From assembly GCF_946479965.1 (NCBI RefSeq), contig NZ_CAMLHX010000026.1, positions 1 through 55,231 of the forward strand: DNA of 55,231 bases, written 5' to 3'. Each line of letters opens with the position of its first letter. Positions within the stretch are counted from its first letter, which is position 1. The notes under the pieces are model-generated. The model was not told where the DNA came from. It saw only the letters and a program-made list of their open reading frames with translations, and ran no database searches. The position numbers were made by a program, and so were the translations under genes. This DNA comes from an uncultured Mucilaginibacter sp. GTDB taxonomy: Bacteria; Bacteroidota; Bacteroidia; Sphingobacteriales; Sphingobacteriaceae. Shown one piece after another: positions 33,974 to 42,004 of the stretch.

Positions 33974-34555
33974 CTAAATAGTTATAGCGGCTTTTACCAG
34001 ATAAGGCAGTACATCTTTTTGGAAGGATACAAAGTTTTTGCGCACGTCGCTATCGCTTACCGATGTGAATGCAAAGCTGAACACAATGCTTTTGCTGCAG
34101 GTAATGAGGAAACGCAGGCGCTGCATATAGTTGCCATCCCTGCGTATGTGGGGTATACGGGCGAAGGACGACATCAGCATATCCTCCAGCTCGTTACTCA
34201 AATTCTTTAAAAACTCTTGTGAGTTGGTTGATTCGCGGATGAAATCCCATCCTATAAATTCATTACAAACGGTATAACTCAGGCGGCAGGTTTTCATGAT
34301 GAGTCCACTCAGATGTTTTTCTTCATCCTCCTCGGGATTGCTTTTGCTGATCAGGTCATCAACGCTAACGCGGATATAATCCATTAGCAAGGTATGCAGC
34401 AGCTCTTCCTTGCTTTCAAAATATTTGTAGATGGTGGCTTTAGCTATACGTGCGCGTTTGGCAATCTCGTTAACGCTGGTTTTATGGTACCCAAATTTCC
34501 GAAAAAGCTCCTGCGCGGCCCGCTTTATGCTGTCTTTTATTTTTTCGGCTTCCAT
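33974..34555 (-). CDS. TetR family transcriptional regulator
   Basis: 193 residues. N-terminal HTH at about 8-55 (FGYHKTSVNEIAKRARIAKATIYKYFESKEELL), then an all-helical ligand-binding domain. It starts 5 bp after the stop codon of the lipoprotein gene, and so probably shares its transcript with pheS and that gene. The TACGA-N5-TCGTA pair downstream, before the TlpA gene, is a candidate target. Ligand unknown. Confidence 0.92.
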   Translation of the reverse strand: MEAEKIKDSIKRAAQELFRKFGYHKTSVNEIAKRARIAKATIYKYFESKEELLHTLLMDYIRVSVDDLISKSNPEEDEEKHLSGLIMKTCRLSYTVCNEFIGWDFIRESTNSQEFLKNLSNELEDMLMSSFARIPHIRRDGNYMQRLRFLITCSKSIVFSFAFTSVSDSDVRKNFVSFQKDVLPYLVKAAITI

Positions 34556-34560
34556 CCAGA

Positions 34561-34977
34561 TCAGTTAGACACGGTTAAGTAATTGCGTGACGCGTCAATA
34601 TACACATTATATGCTTTTAGTGAACGCACGGCGGGCGCTTTATTGGGTGTACCATCCTGCAATAGCCATTTAGAGCCGCTGCATGGGTCGGTAACCAATA
34701 GTTTGTTGTCGTCAATAGTTAGTGCGCAGCGTTTTTCGGGCTCGTAAGCGCTACACCTATCGTAAGCTACGTAACCATTAACCGTGTTGGCCACTATTAC
34801 TCCTGCAACGCCATAACCGTCAATAGCAACCGCGCTTCCTATTGAGCGCAGCGGACTGTATTTAGGATCGTTTAACTGTAATTGAAAGTTCACAGCCACG
34901 TTAGGCACAACATTGCCCTGTTTGCCACACGCCGAAATAGCGAGCAACAAAATCAAAGCTATGCCCAAGCGCCTCAT
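34561..34977 (-). CDS. Rieske-like lipoprotein lacking the cluster histidines
   Basis: 138 residues. Lipobox LAISAC (Cys17). The layout AYDRC...VTDPCSGSKWLLQDGTP resembles the small Rieske-type lipoproteins of Bacteroidetes, with Cys75, Cys84 and Cys99. The histidines of the two CxH motifs that would hold a 2Fe-2S cluster are absent: Cys75 is followed by Ser-Ala, Cys99 by Ser-Gly. If the homology is right, it has lost the cluster. Its start overlaps the pheS stop (TAATG), so it is translationally coupled to pheS. Confidence 0.6.
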   Translation of the reverse strand: MRRLGIALILLLAISACGKQGNVVPNVAVNFQLQLNDPKYSPLRSIGSAVAIDGYGVAGVIVANTVNGYVAYDRCSAYEPEKRCALTIDDNKLLVTDPCSGSKWLLQDGTPNKAPAVRSLKAYNVYIDASRNYLTVSN

Positions 34978-36011
34978 TATATAATTTCGGATTGAAATTG
35001 CTTAAGGAAACGCACATCGTTTTCAGAGAACAGGCGCAGGTCCTTAATTACATATTTAAGGTTGGTTATGCGCTCTATACCCATACCAAAGGCAAACCCG
35101 GTATATTTTTTACTGTCGATGCCGCAGTTCTCCAAAACATTTGGGTCAACCATGCCGCAGCCCAGTATCTCCACCCAGCCACTGTATTTACACATGTTAC
35201 AGCCACTGCCTTTGCAGATAGTGCATGATACATCCATCTCGGCAGAGGGTTCTGTGAACGGAAAGTAAGAAGGACGGAAACGAACTTTTGTGCCTTCGCC
35301 ATACAGCTCCTGCACAAAATGGTAAAGGGTTTGCTTCAAATCGGCAAATGATACATTCTCATCAACATACAAACCCTCAACCTGGTGGAAGAAGCAATGT
35401 GCGCGGGCAGATATAGCCTCGTTACGATAAACACGGCCCGGCATAATAGCGCGGAACGGCGGTTTACCATTCTCCATCATACGTACCTGTACCGATGATG
35501 TATGGGTACGCAAAGCGATATCATCAGTACCACTATTCTTTTTGATAAAGAAAGTATCCTGCATATCACGCGCGGGATGTTCCTCAGGAAAGTTAAGCGC
35601 AGAGAAGTTATGCCAGTCATCCTCTATCTCCGGACCTTCCGCGACAACAAAGCCTAAACGCTTAAATACATCTATTATCTCGTTGCGCACCAGCGTCAGC
35701 GGATGCCGCGAACCTAACTCAAAACCATCGCCCGGAAGGGTTTTATCAATATCGGATACTGATGTTTCGGCGGTTGCTGGAGAGCTTTCCTTCAGTTCAT
35801 TATACCTTTCCTCGGCTAATTGCTTAAACTGGTTAAGTACCTTACCAAAGGTGCGTTTCTCTTCGGGACCAACAGTTTTAAATTGATCGAACAGATCTTT
35901 AATGATGCCTTTGGTCCCTAAAAACTTGATCCGGAAAGTTTCCAGTTCATCTGCTTTAGTAGCCGCGAATGCCTTTATCTCGGCGGTATATTTATCAATA
36001 GTTTCCTGCAT
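34977..36011 (-). CDS. pheS: Phenylalanyl-tRNA synthetase alpha subunit
   Basis: 344 residues, normal length. An N-terminal coiled coil binds tRNA-Phe (about 1-85), then comes the class II catalytic core with motif 2 (FRAIMPGRVYRNEAISARAHCFFHQVEG) and motif 3 near the end (GFAFGMGIERI). A four-cysteine insert (CTICKGSGCNMC) precedes GWVEILGCGMV, as in several bacterial PheS. The beta subunit gene pheT is not in the window. It is followed by an overlapping lipoprotein gene. Confidence 0.97.
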   Translation of the reverse strand: MQETIDKYTAEIKAFAATKADELETFRIKFLGTKGIIKDLFDQFKTVGPEEKRTFGKVLNQFKQLAEERYNELKESSPATAETSVSDIDKTLPGDGFELGSRHPLTLVRNEIIDVFKRLGFVVAEGPEIEDDWHNFSALNFPEEHPARDMQDTFFIKKNSGTDDIALRTHTSSVQVRMMENGKPPFRAIMPGRVYRNEAISARAHCFFHQVEGLYVDENVSFADLKQTLYHFVQELYGEGTKVRFRPSYFPFTEPSAEMDVSCTICKGSGCNMCKYSGWVEILGCGMVDPNVLENCGIDSKKYTGFAFGMGIERITNLKYVIKDLRLFSENDVRFLKQFQSEII

Positions 36012-36052
36012 TATAATAGGATTTCGAGCGCAAATTTAACAAACTAAAGCCA

Positions 36053-37243
36053 TTATTTAAGTACACCCAATTCCTTGCCCACTTTAGTGAACGCTGCAAT
36101 GGCTTTATCCAGGTGTTCCGGCTGGTGCGCGGCAGATAATTGCACCCTTATACGCGCCTTGTCTTGTGGCACAACAGGATAGTAAAAGCCTATAACATAA
36201 ATGCCTTCATCCAGCATTTTCGCGGCAAACTCCTGCGCAAGCTTGGCATCATATAACATAACCGGAACAATCGGGTGAATGCCTGGCTTAATATCAAACC
36301 CTGCTTCTGTCATTGCTTTGCGAAAGTATTGGGTGTTCTGTTCCAGCTTGTCGCGTAGCTCTGTTGTTTCGCTCAACATGTTCAGTACTGCTATAGATGC
36401 GCCTGTAATTGCGGGAGCAAGCGTGTTACTAAACAAATACGGCCTGGAACGCTGGCGCAGCATGTCAATAATTTCTTTACGGCCCGACGTAAAGCCACCC
36501 GACGCGCCGCCCAACGCTTTACCAAGTGTCCCTGTGATGATGTCAATCTTATCCATCACATTATGGTGCTCATGGGTGCCTCGTCCTGTTTTACCCATAA
36601 ACCCGCTGCAATGGCTCTCATCTATCATTACCAAAGCTTTGTACTGCTCAGATAGCGCGCATATTTTATCCAACTGGGCAATGGTGCCATCCATGCTAAA
36701 AGCACCATCAGTAACAATAATTCTGTGGCGGCAATTCATCGTTGCTTTCAATTTTTCTTCCAGATCAGCCATATCATCGTGTTTATAACGCAGGCGCTGG
36801 GCCTTGCACAGGCGCACACCGTCTATAATGGATGCATGGTTCAGCTCGTCGGATATTATGGCGTCCTGCTCATTAAACAGTGGTTCAAACACCCCTCCGT
36901 TGGCATCAAAGGCAGCGGCGTAAAGTATAGTATCCTCCGTCCCCAAAAATTCAGCTATCTTTTTTTCAAGCTCTTTGTGGATATCCTGCGTACCACAAAT
37001 AAAGCGTACCGACGATAACCCGTAACCACGACTATCCATAGCAGCTTTAGCCGCTTCAACAACCTTCGCATTACCTGATAATCCCAGATAATTATTAGCG
37101 CAAAAATTGATCACTTCCTTTCCGCCTTGAACGGTTATCTCCGCGCCTTGGGCAGATGTGATGATCCTTTCCCTTTTATATAATCCGGCTTTTTCAATTT
37201 CAGCAAGCTCCTGCTGCAATACCGGTTGTAATGTGTTGTACAT
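36053..37243 (-). CDS. kbl: Glycine C-acetyltransferase (2-amino-3-ketobutyrate CoA ligase)
   Basis: 396 residues, matching E. coli Kbl in length and start (MYNTLQPVLQQELAEIEKAGLYKRERIITSAQGA...). It is a PLP enzyme of the alpha-oxoamine synthase family that cleaves 2-amino-3-ketobutyrate with CoA to glycine and acetyl-CoA, in threonine breakdown. The PLP lysine lies in TGTLGKALGGASGG. Threonine dehydrogenase is not nearby. A -7 box TAAATTTG (37262-37269, minus strand) lies upstream. Confidence 0.95.
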   Translation of the reverse strand: MYNTLQPVLQQELAEIEKAGLYKRERIITSAQGAEITVQGGKEVINFCANNYLGLSGNAKVVEAAKAAMDSRGYGLSSVRFICGTQDIHKELEKKIAEFLGTEDTILYAAAFDANGGVFEPLFNEQDAIISDELNHASIIDGVRLCKAQRLRYKHDDMADLEEKLKATMNCRHRIIVTDGAFSMDGTIAQLDKICALSEQYKALVMIDESHCSGFMGKTGRGTHEHHNVMDKIDIITGTLGKALGGASGGFTSGRKEIIDMLRQRSRPYLFSNTLAPAITGASIAVLNMLSETTELRDKLEQNTQYFRKAMTEAGFDIKPGIHPIVPVMLYDAKLAQEFAAKMLDEGIYVIGFYYPVVPQDKARIRVQLSAAHQPEHLDKAIAAFTKVGKELGVLK

Positions 37244-37261
37244 GGTTATCAGTTAAGGTTA

Positions 37262-37269
37262 CAAATTTA
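37262..37269 (-). promoter_or_regulatory. -7 promoter box of kbl (TAAATTTG)
   Basis: TAAATTTG on the minus strand fits TAnnTTTG and lies 18 bp before the kbl ATG. A -33 TTG at the right distance is not evident, so the call rests on the -7 box. Confidence 0.4.
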
Positions 37270-37360
37270 GCTATTACAGGCATTAATGTCAGCTAATTAC
37301 ATGTTGTAAATTATATTAGCAGTGTATGCAAACATTTGTTCATAAAATATCATTAATAGG

Positions 37361-39859
37361 ATGATTTATATGATGATACGTTTACTTATAGTTTCCTTTT
37401 TTTTAACAGCATTCCTATTTAAAGCGGAAGCGCAGCAATTTGTTTTATCGGGACGTATTGTTGACGAGCAAAACAAGCCCGTTCCTTTCGTTTCTATCTA
37501 CATCCGCAACTCTACCTATGGTACAACCAGTAATGAGGACGGCTATTATCAGTTTAAACTTACCGAAGGCACTTACAAAATAATGTACCGCTTTGTGAGC
37601 TTTAAAGAGCAGGTAGAAAATATTACCATAACCAACCACGACGAGCAACTCAACATTCGGTTAGAAAAAGAAATATATCAGCCCCGCTCAATTGACCGCC
37701 AGGCGCGAAATGGGCGCGATACATCCGCTGCCAATATTATGCAAAGGGTTATCGACAAGCGCCAGTATTACTTGAACGAGGTTAATTCTTACTCCTGCTC
37801 GGTGTATATTAAAGGGGTACAAAAGCTACTTGATGCGCCCAATTCGCTAATGCGCGGCGGGGTGGCTGGTGTACTGTCGTTAGATAGCAATGGCAAGGGG
37901 GTGCTGTATCAGTCAGAGATGCTTTCTAACTTCACCTCTGCAAGGCCAAATAAAATAAAGGAAGAAACCATTGCACAGCGTAGCGCGGGTATTACGCCGG
38001 CATTCAGCTATTCAAAGGCTTCTGATCTATCCGCCAATTTTTATGATAACATTTTTTCCATACAGGGATTAAGCAGCCGTGGGTTTGTTTCGCCTATAGC
38101 ATCAAACGCATTTTCGTACTACAACTATAAGTTGGTAGGCACTACGGTTAGTAATGGCAAAACCATCGACAAAATTGAACTGATACCCAAACATGCTTAC
38201 GATCCGGTATTTCGGGGCCATATTTATATAGTTGAGGGCGACTGGCGATTGTACAGCGTTGATCTAATGCTGACCAATCAAAACAACTTCCTTAATTTGG
38301 TGGATACCATGCGGATAAGTCAACAATATGTGCCTATTCGTGATAGTACCTGGATGCCGGCCTCGATAGAATACGATTATCGTGGTAATGTTTTTGGGTT
38401 TAAATTTGAAGGGTACTACATCGCTCTTTATAACAATTACAAGTTTGACCTTACCATTCCGGAGGGATATTTTACAGGGGAGATCTTGCGAATAGATACT
38501 GCTGCAAACGTTAAATCGCCAACCTACTGGACCAACCAGCGACCTGTGCCACTCACCCGGGAAGAAGCAGCCGATTATAAAAAGCGCGATAGCTTGGCGG
38601 TGATTCAAAGCACCGAGGCTTATAAAGATTCCGTTCAGCGAAGTGACAATCAACTTTCCCCGCTACCTTACCTTGTAAACGGCCATACCATTGTTAACCG
38701 CCAGGCTAAGGACAGTTTGTATATCTATCCGTTTTTGCAGACCTTTTTTTACAATACAGTTGAGGGTTGGGGAGTTAACGCAAGGGTGAGATACTCGAAA
38801 CTTTTTGATGATTATCGATCATACAGCATATCACCAACAATAAGATATGGCACAGCCAATAAACTGTTCAGTGCGAATGTTCGGTCATCTTATACCTACG
38901 ATTTATTCAATGCCGGGATGTTTACGTTTGATGGCGGCAGCGATGTACTCGACCTTAATAACCAAGGCACGCGGTCGCTTTACTTTAATACGCTGAGCAC
39001 CTTGCTGAGCGAGCGAAACTTCGTTAAATACTACCGTTCTGTGTTCGCCAACGCGGGTTTTCAGCGCGAGGTGAGGAACGGTATCAGGCTGAATGTAAAT
39101 TTAGGTTACTCAGACCGTACCCAGCTTTTTAACAACTCTTACAATCACATATTTGATAACAAGAACCGGGAATTCACCTCCAACAACCCGTTAGCACCTG
39201 TAACCGCGCCTGCGGATGATCGTTCCATACTGTTTCCGCAGCACCAGGCCCTTACATTGAACGCCTCAGTAAGGTTCACTTTTGCGCAGCCTTTTATTAC
39301 CCGGCCCACCGGGAGAATTTTTCTCCAGTCGGCTTACCCGGTACTGACCGTTAACTACCGAAAAGGCATTAGCGGAGTATTCGGCTCTGATGTGAATTAT
39401 GATTTTGCATCAGTAACTATAACGCAGGACAGGATACGGTTAGGGTTATCTGGCTATTCGTCTTTCAAACTGGCTGCCGGTACTTTCCTGAATAAAAAGA
39501 CATTGTACTTCCCCGACTTTTACCACTTTATAGGTAACCAGGGCACTACCTTTGACCCTACCGACGTGGGCAGCTTCCATTTTTTACCGTTCTATCAGTA
39601 TAGTGCCAACAGCTCGTTTGTAGAGGCGCATTATCAGCATAATTTCTCGGGTTCTATTTTAAGGCGGATACCTTTTGTGCGCAAGCTTAAACTGGAAGAA
39701 ATAGTGGGTGCCAATTACCTAACCATGAGAAATAACCCCAACTACTCCGAGTTCTATGTGGGCATACAACGCCTAATTTTTAGGGTTGACTATGGTATCT
39801 CATTCACTGGGAATTCGCGCTATATTCAGGGATTCAGGATATTTTACGGTATAAGGTAG
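37361..39859 (+). CDS. DUF5686/carboxypeptidase-regulatory-like outer-membrane protein
   Basis: 832 residues. Signal peptide (ending KAEA-Q), a CarboxypepD_reg-like domain at about 28-110 (LSGRIVDEQNKPVPFVSIYIRNSTYGTTSNEDGYYQF), then the long DUF5686 region that forms a predicted outer-membrane barrel. The end (FRVDYGISFTGNSRYIQGFRIFYGIR) is typical of the family. Function unknown; such proteins are widespread in Bacteroidetes envelopes. The start may be the first or the fourth codon pair (MIYMMIR). It abuts the convergent murF gene with no base between the stops. Confidence 0.85.
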   Translation: MIYMMIRLLIVSFFLTAFLFKAEAQQFVLSGRIVDEQNKPVPFVSIYIRNSTYGTTSNEDGYYQFKLTEGTYKIMYRFVSFKEQVENITITNHDEQLNIRLEKEIYQPRSIDRQARNGRDTSAANIMQRVIDKRQYYLNEVNSYSCSVYIKGVQKLLDAPNSLMRGGVAGVLSLDSNGKGVLYQSEMLSNFTSARPNKIKEETIAQRSAGITPAFSYSKASDLSANFYDNIFSIQGLSSRGFVSPIASNAFSYYNYKLVGTTVSNGKTIDKIELIPKHAYDPVFRGHIYIVEGDWRLYSVDLMLTNQNNFLNLVDTMRISQQYVPIRDSTWMPASIEYDYRGNVFGFKFEGYYIALYNNYKFDLTIPEGYFTGEILRIDTAANVKSPTYWTNQRPVPLTREEAADYKKRDSLAVIQSTEAYKDSVQRSDNQLSPLPYLVNGHTIVNRQAKDSLYIYPFLQTFFYNTVEGWGVNARVRYSKLFDDYRSYSISPTIRYGTANKLFSANVRSSYTYDLFNAGMFTFDGGSDVLDLNNQGTRSLYFNTLSTLLSERNFVKYYRSVFANAGFQREVRNGIRLNVNLGYSDRTQLFNNSYNHIFDNKNREFTSNNPLAPVTAPADDRSILFPQHQALTLNASVRFTFAQPFITRPTGRIFLQSAYPVLTVNYRKGISGVFGSDVNYDFASVTITQDRIRLGLSGYSSFKLAAGTFLNKKTLYFPDFYHFIGNQGTTFDPTDVGSFHFLPFYQYSANSSFVEAHYQHNFSGSILRRIPFVRKLKLEEIVGANYLTMRNNPNYSEFYVGIQRLIFRVDYGISFTGNSRYIQGFRIFYGIR

Positions 39860-41170
39860 TTAGAATAGCTCTAACAATTTCTCCAGTGCCATACCTCTTG
39901 ATCCCTTTATCAGTATAGTGCTGTTTACTATTGGTTGCTCTTTCAAAGCTATAGCGGCATCATCGCGGGTTTCGTAAAACTCTGCCGAAGCATTATCTGT
40001 CTTCAGCTTATAGAACTCCTTACCTATTATTATGCGCCTGTCTACAGGGGTTTCCAAGGCTTTTTCGAGGATGGCTTTATGCTCGGTAGCGGCCTCGGCA
40101 CCCATCTCAAACATATCGCCCAAAACCAATGCTTTGTGCGCTGCGGTTAGCTTGCCGATATTATCAATGGCAACGGCCATGCTGCTTGGGTTGGCATTGT
40201 AGTAATCGCAAATAAGAGTGTTGGTGGCGGTTTGTACCACTTGCGAGCGGTTGTTTTTGGGCTGATAGTTGGCAATGCCCCTATTTATTTGCTCTGCCGA
40301 TAGTTTGAATTTTAAACCAATGGAAATAGCCGCCAATATATTGTCCAAATTATACGCGCCGGTCATTTGCGTATTTACCTCATGGCTTTCGCCGGATGTA
40401 TTATTGGTCCAGCTTAGCGAGAGATAGGGTGCGTTCCCGGTTATCTCGCCGCTTATAAGGTCATCAATGGCATCGCCATAAAAAACAGGCGGGGTTTGAA
40501 ACTTGCGCGCCGACTGCATTTCCATTAAAATGGGGTTATTGCTGTTGATGAATACCTGGCCATTGCTGTTACTCAAAAAATCATACAACTCGCCTTTGGC
40601 TATTTTAACACCCTCCAGACTGCCAAAACCCTCTAAATGCGCCTTTCCTACGTTGGTAATAAGCCCATGGCTTGGTTGCGAGATACTGCTTAACAGAGCT
40701 ATCTCGCCCACATGGTTGGCTCCCATCTCAATTACAGCAGCTTCGTGCGAGGCATTGATGTTAAGTATAGTTAAGGGTACCCCAATATGGTTATTCAGAT
40801 TACCCTGTGTGGCAAGCGTGTTAAACTGTTCAGACAATACCGCATTTATTAATTCCTTGGTAGTGGTTTTACCGTTGGTGCCGGTTAGGCCAACCACCGG
40901 GATGGATAGCTGCCTGCGGTGATGCCGGGCCAGATCCTGTAAAGCCGCAAGCACATCATCTACCAAAATAAATTTAGGCCCTGCCTGGTATTCTGCATTA
41001 TCTATAACAGCATAGGCCGCGCCTGCTTCAATAGCTTTTGCAGCGAAGGTGTTGGCATCAAAGTTTTCGCCTTTTAGGGCAAAGAACAAGCTGCCAGCGT
41101 CTATTTTGCGGGTATCGGTAGCAATAACCGGGTGTTGCAGGTATATTTTGTAAAGTTCTTCAGTATTCAT
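39860..41170 (-). CDS. murF: UDP-N-acetylmuramoyl-tripeptide--D-alanyl-D-alanine ligase
   Basis: 436 residues from MNTEELYK. The frame is open for 28 more codons, but that stretch is basic and runs into a perfect hairpin, so the internal ATG is preferred. MurF adds D-Ala-D-Ala to UDP-MurNAc-tripeptide in the cytoplasm. Motifs: ATP loop GLTGTNGKTTTKE, the Mur-ligase centre EMGANHVGEI, and the C-terminal domain with ILIKGSRGMALE. It is separate from the dcw cluster here. A hairpin just before the start codon and a terminator behind it suggest a short, structured leader. Confidence 0.95.
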   Translation of the reverse strand: MNTEELYKIYLQHPVIATDTRKIDAGSLFFALKGENFDANTFAAKAIEAGAAYAVIDNAEYQAGPKFILVDDVLAALQDLARHHRRQLSIPVVGLTGTNGKTTTKELINAVLSEQFNTLATQGNLNNHIGVPLTILNINASHEAAVIEMGANHVGEIALLSSISQPSHGLITNVGKAHLEGFGSLEGVKIAKGELYDFLSNSNGQVFINSNNPILMEMQSARKFQTPPVFYGDAIDDLISGEITGNAPYLSLSWTNNTSGESHEVNTQMTGAYNLDNILAAISIGLKFKLSAEQINRGIANYQPKNNRSQVVQTATNTLICDYYNANPSSMAVAIDNIGKLTAAHKALVLGDMFEMGAEAATEHKAILEKALETPVDRRIIIGKEFYKLKTDNASAEFYETRDDAAIALKEQPIVNSTILIKGSRGMALEKLLELF

Positions 41171-41175
41171 AAGCA

Positions 41176-41205
41176 ATTCCCGTAAAGTTATTGATTTACG
41201 GGAAT
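41176..41205 (-). promoter_or_regulatory. Perfect 11-bp hairpin directly before the murF start codon
   Basis: ATTCCCGTAAA and TTTACGGGAAT form an 11-bp perfect inverted repeat with an 8-nt loop. On the minus strand the 3' arm (TTTACGGGAAT) ends 5 nt before the murF ATG, so any ribosome-binding purines there (GGGAA) lie inside the stem. Confidence 0.6.
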
Positions 41206-41206
41206 G

Positions 41207-41246
41207 TAAAGAAAAAGAAAACCGCTTTACTTTCACAGCAAAGCGG
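41207..41246 (-). terminator. Rho-independent terminator upstream of murF
   Basis: On the minus strand CCGCTTT (41240-41246) pairs with AAAGCGG (41222-41228), followed by TTTTCTTTTTCTTT. It would end transcripts coming from the CreD cluster before they reach murF. Confidence 0.65.
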
Positions 41247-41253
41247 CGGCTCA

Positions 41254-41306
41254 AGGGGGTGGCTCAGAGCCGGGTGAGCCCTGTGAGCCCCTGTGAGCCA
41301 CCCCCT
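41254..41306. repeat. 13-bp inverted repeat enclosing GTGAGCC direct repeats
   Basis: Arms AGGGGGTGGCTCA (41254-41266) and TGAGCCACCCCCT (41294-41306) are perfect. The loop and right arm carry three GTGAGCC words at roughly 10-bp steps (41274, 41283, 41293). The block is much GC-richer than the surrounding gap. Confidence 0.6.
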
Positions 41307-41324
41307 CATTTCCATTTTAACAAG

Positions 41325-41550
41325 TGTTCCAAAAAATATAAAGCATGATGATACCGTGGAACACTTTTTACAAAATTCGCACTGACTATCAAGCATTTAA
41401 GTCCATCAGGGTGAAACTACTTATAAGTCAGTAAAATTAGCTGTAAAACCATTGTAAATAACTCATTATCAATAGTTTGAAAACATGAATTTCGCAGGTT
41501 TTTTCCTTTGATTTTTGGAACAGTTTGGAACAGTTGGAACATCTGTTTTT
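41325..41550. repeat. GSAACAC repeat element, copy 3 (GGAACAC/GGAACAG type) with ACTTATAAGT palindrome
   Basis: Occupies the rest of the 402-bp gap upstream of murF. The left end TGTTCCAAAAAATATAAAG is identical to 7650-7668, and CGTGGAACACTTT (41355-41367) to 7726-7738. The palindrome ACTTATAAGT is at 41419-41428. It is followed by CAG, 7 variable nt, AGCTGT, CCAT and ATTAT as in the 25.2 kb copy. The right end has GGAACAGTTTGGAACAGTTGGAACA (about 41518-41541). No convincing ORF lies inside. Confidence 0.7.
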
Positions 41551-41572
41551 GTGTGACCCGTCCTAAAAAACA

Positions 41573-42004
41573 TTATGGGCAACTCGCCCCATAAGGGCAC
41601 GAGGTTAAACCATGATTGTTAATTGCTAGAATTAAAAACCTGAAATCATGCCATATAAGTATAGTCAAAACGGAACAAAACAGGTACGAAAGGACAGTTC
41701 CAATTCCGAATCTTTTCGGCCTTAGCCACATATATATTAAATAAGTAAGGAATAAACCCGACGAAAATAAGAACATTCCTATAGCGTACCCGTATTCTCC
41801 TGTCATCCAATGGATTGCTAACAGGAATGGAAAAATTACGATATTTATAATCGGCGTGACTATTAAAAAATCGGTAAGGTTTCGTTTTACCAATAAGTTC
41901 GCTTTGATTAATAGTCGTTGCATGGGTATTCTTTGATCGCCTATTTTTTTATAAATCTTCATTTCCCGAACAGCTTCCAAATTAATAATTCGCATTATAT
42001 CCAA
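41573..42004 (-). CDS. Small membrane protein, last gene of the CreD cluster
   Basis: 143 residues with about three to four hydrophobic segments (roughly 45-65, 73-92, 103-118 and possibly 120-130). I do not recognise a family. The first ATG overlaps the end of the ferritin-like gene by 10 bp, which points to translational coupling; a second ATG three codons on is possible. The C-terminus holds two cysteines (SCPYGASCP). No function proposed. Confidence 0.55.
   Translation of the reverse strand: MDIMRIINLEAVREMKIYKKIGDQRIPMQRLLIKANLLVKRNLTDFLIVTPIINIVIFPFLLAIHWMTGEYGYAIGMFLFSSGLFLTYLIYMWLRPKRFGIGTVLSYLFCSVLTILIWHDFRFLILAINNHGLTSCPYGASCP

Noticed and set aside
41196..41396. 66-codon minus-strand frame upstream of murF
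   Set aside because: It covers the terminator and the inverted repeats; cysteine-rich, no start context.
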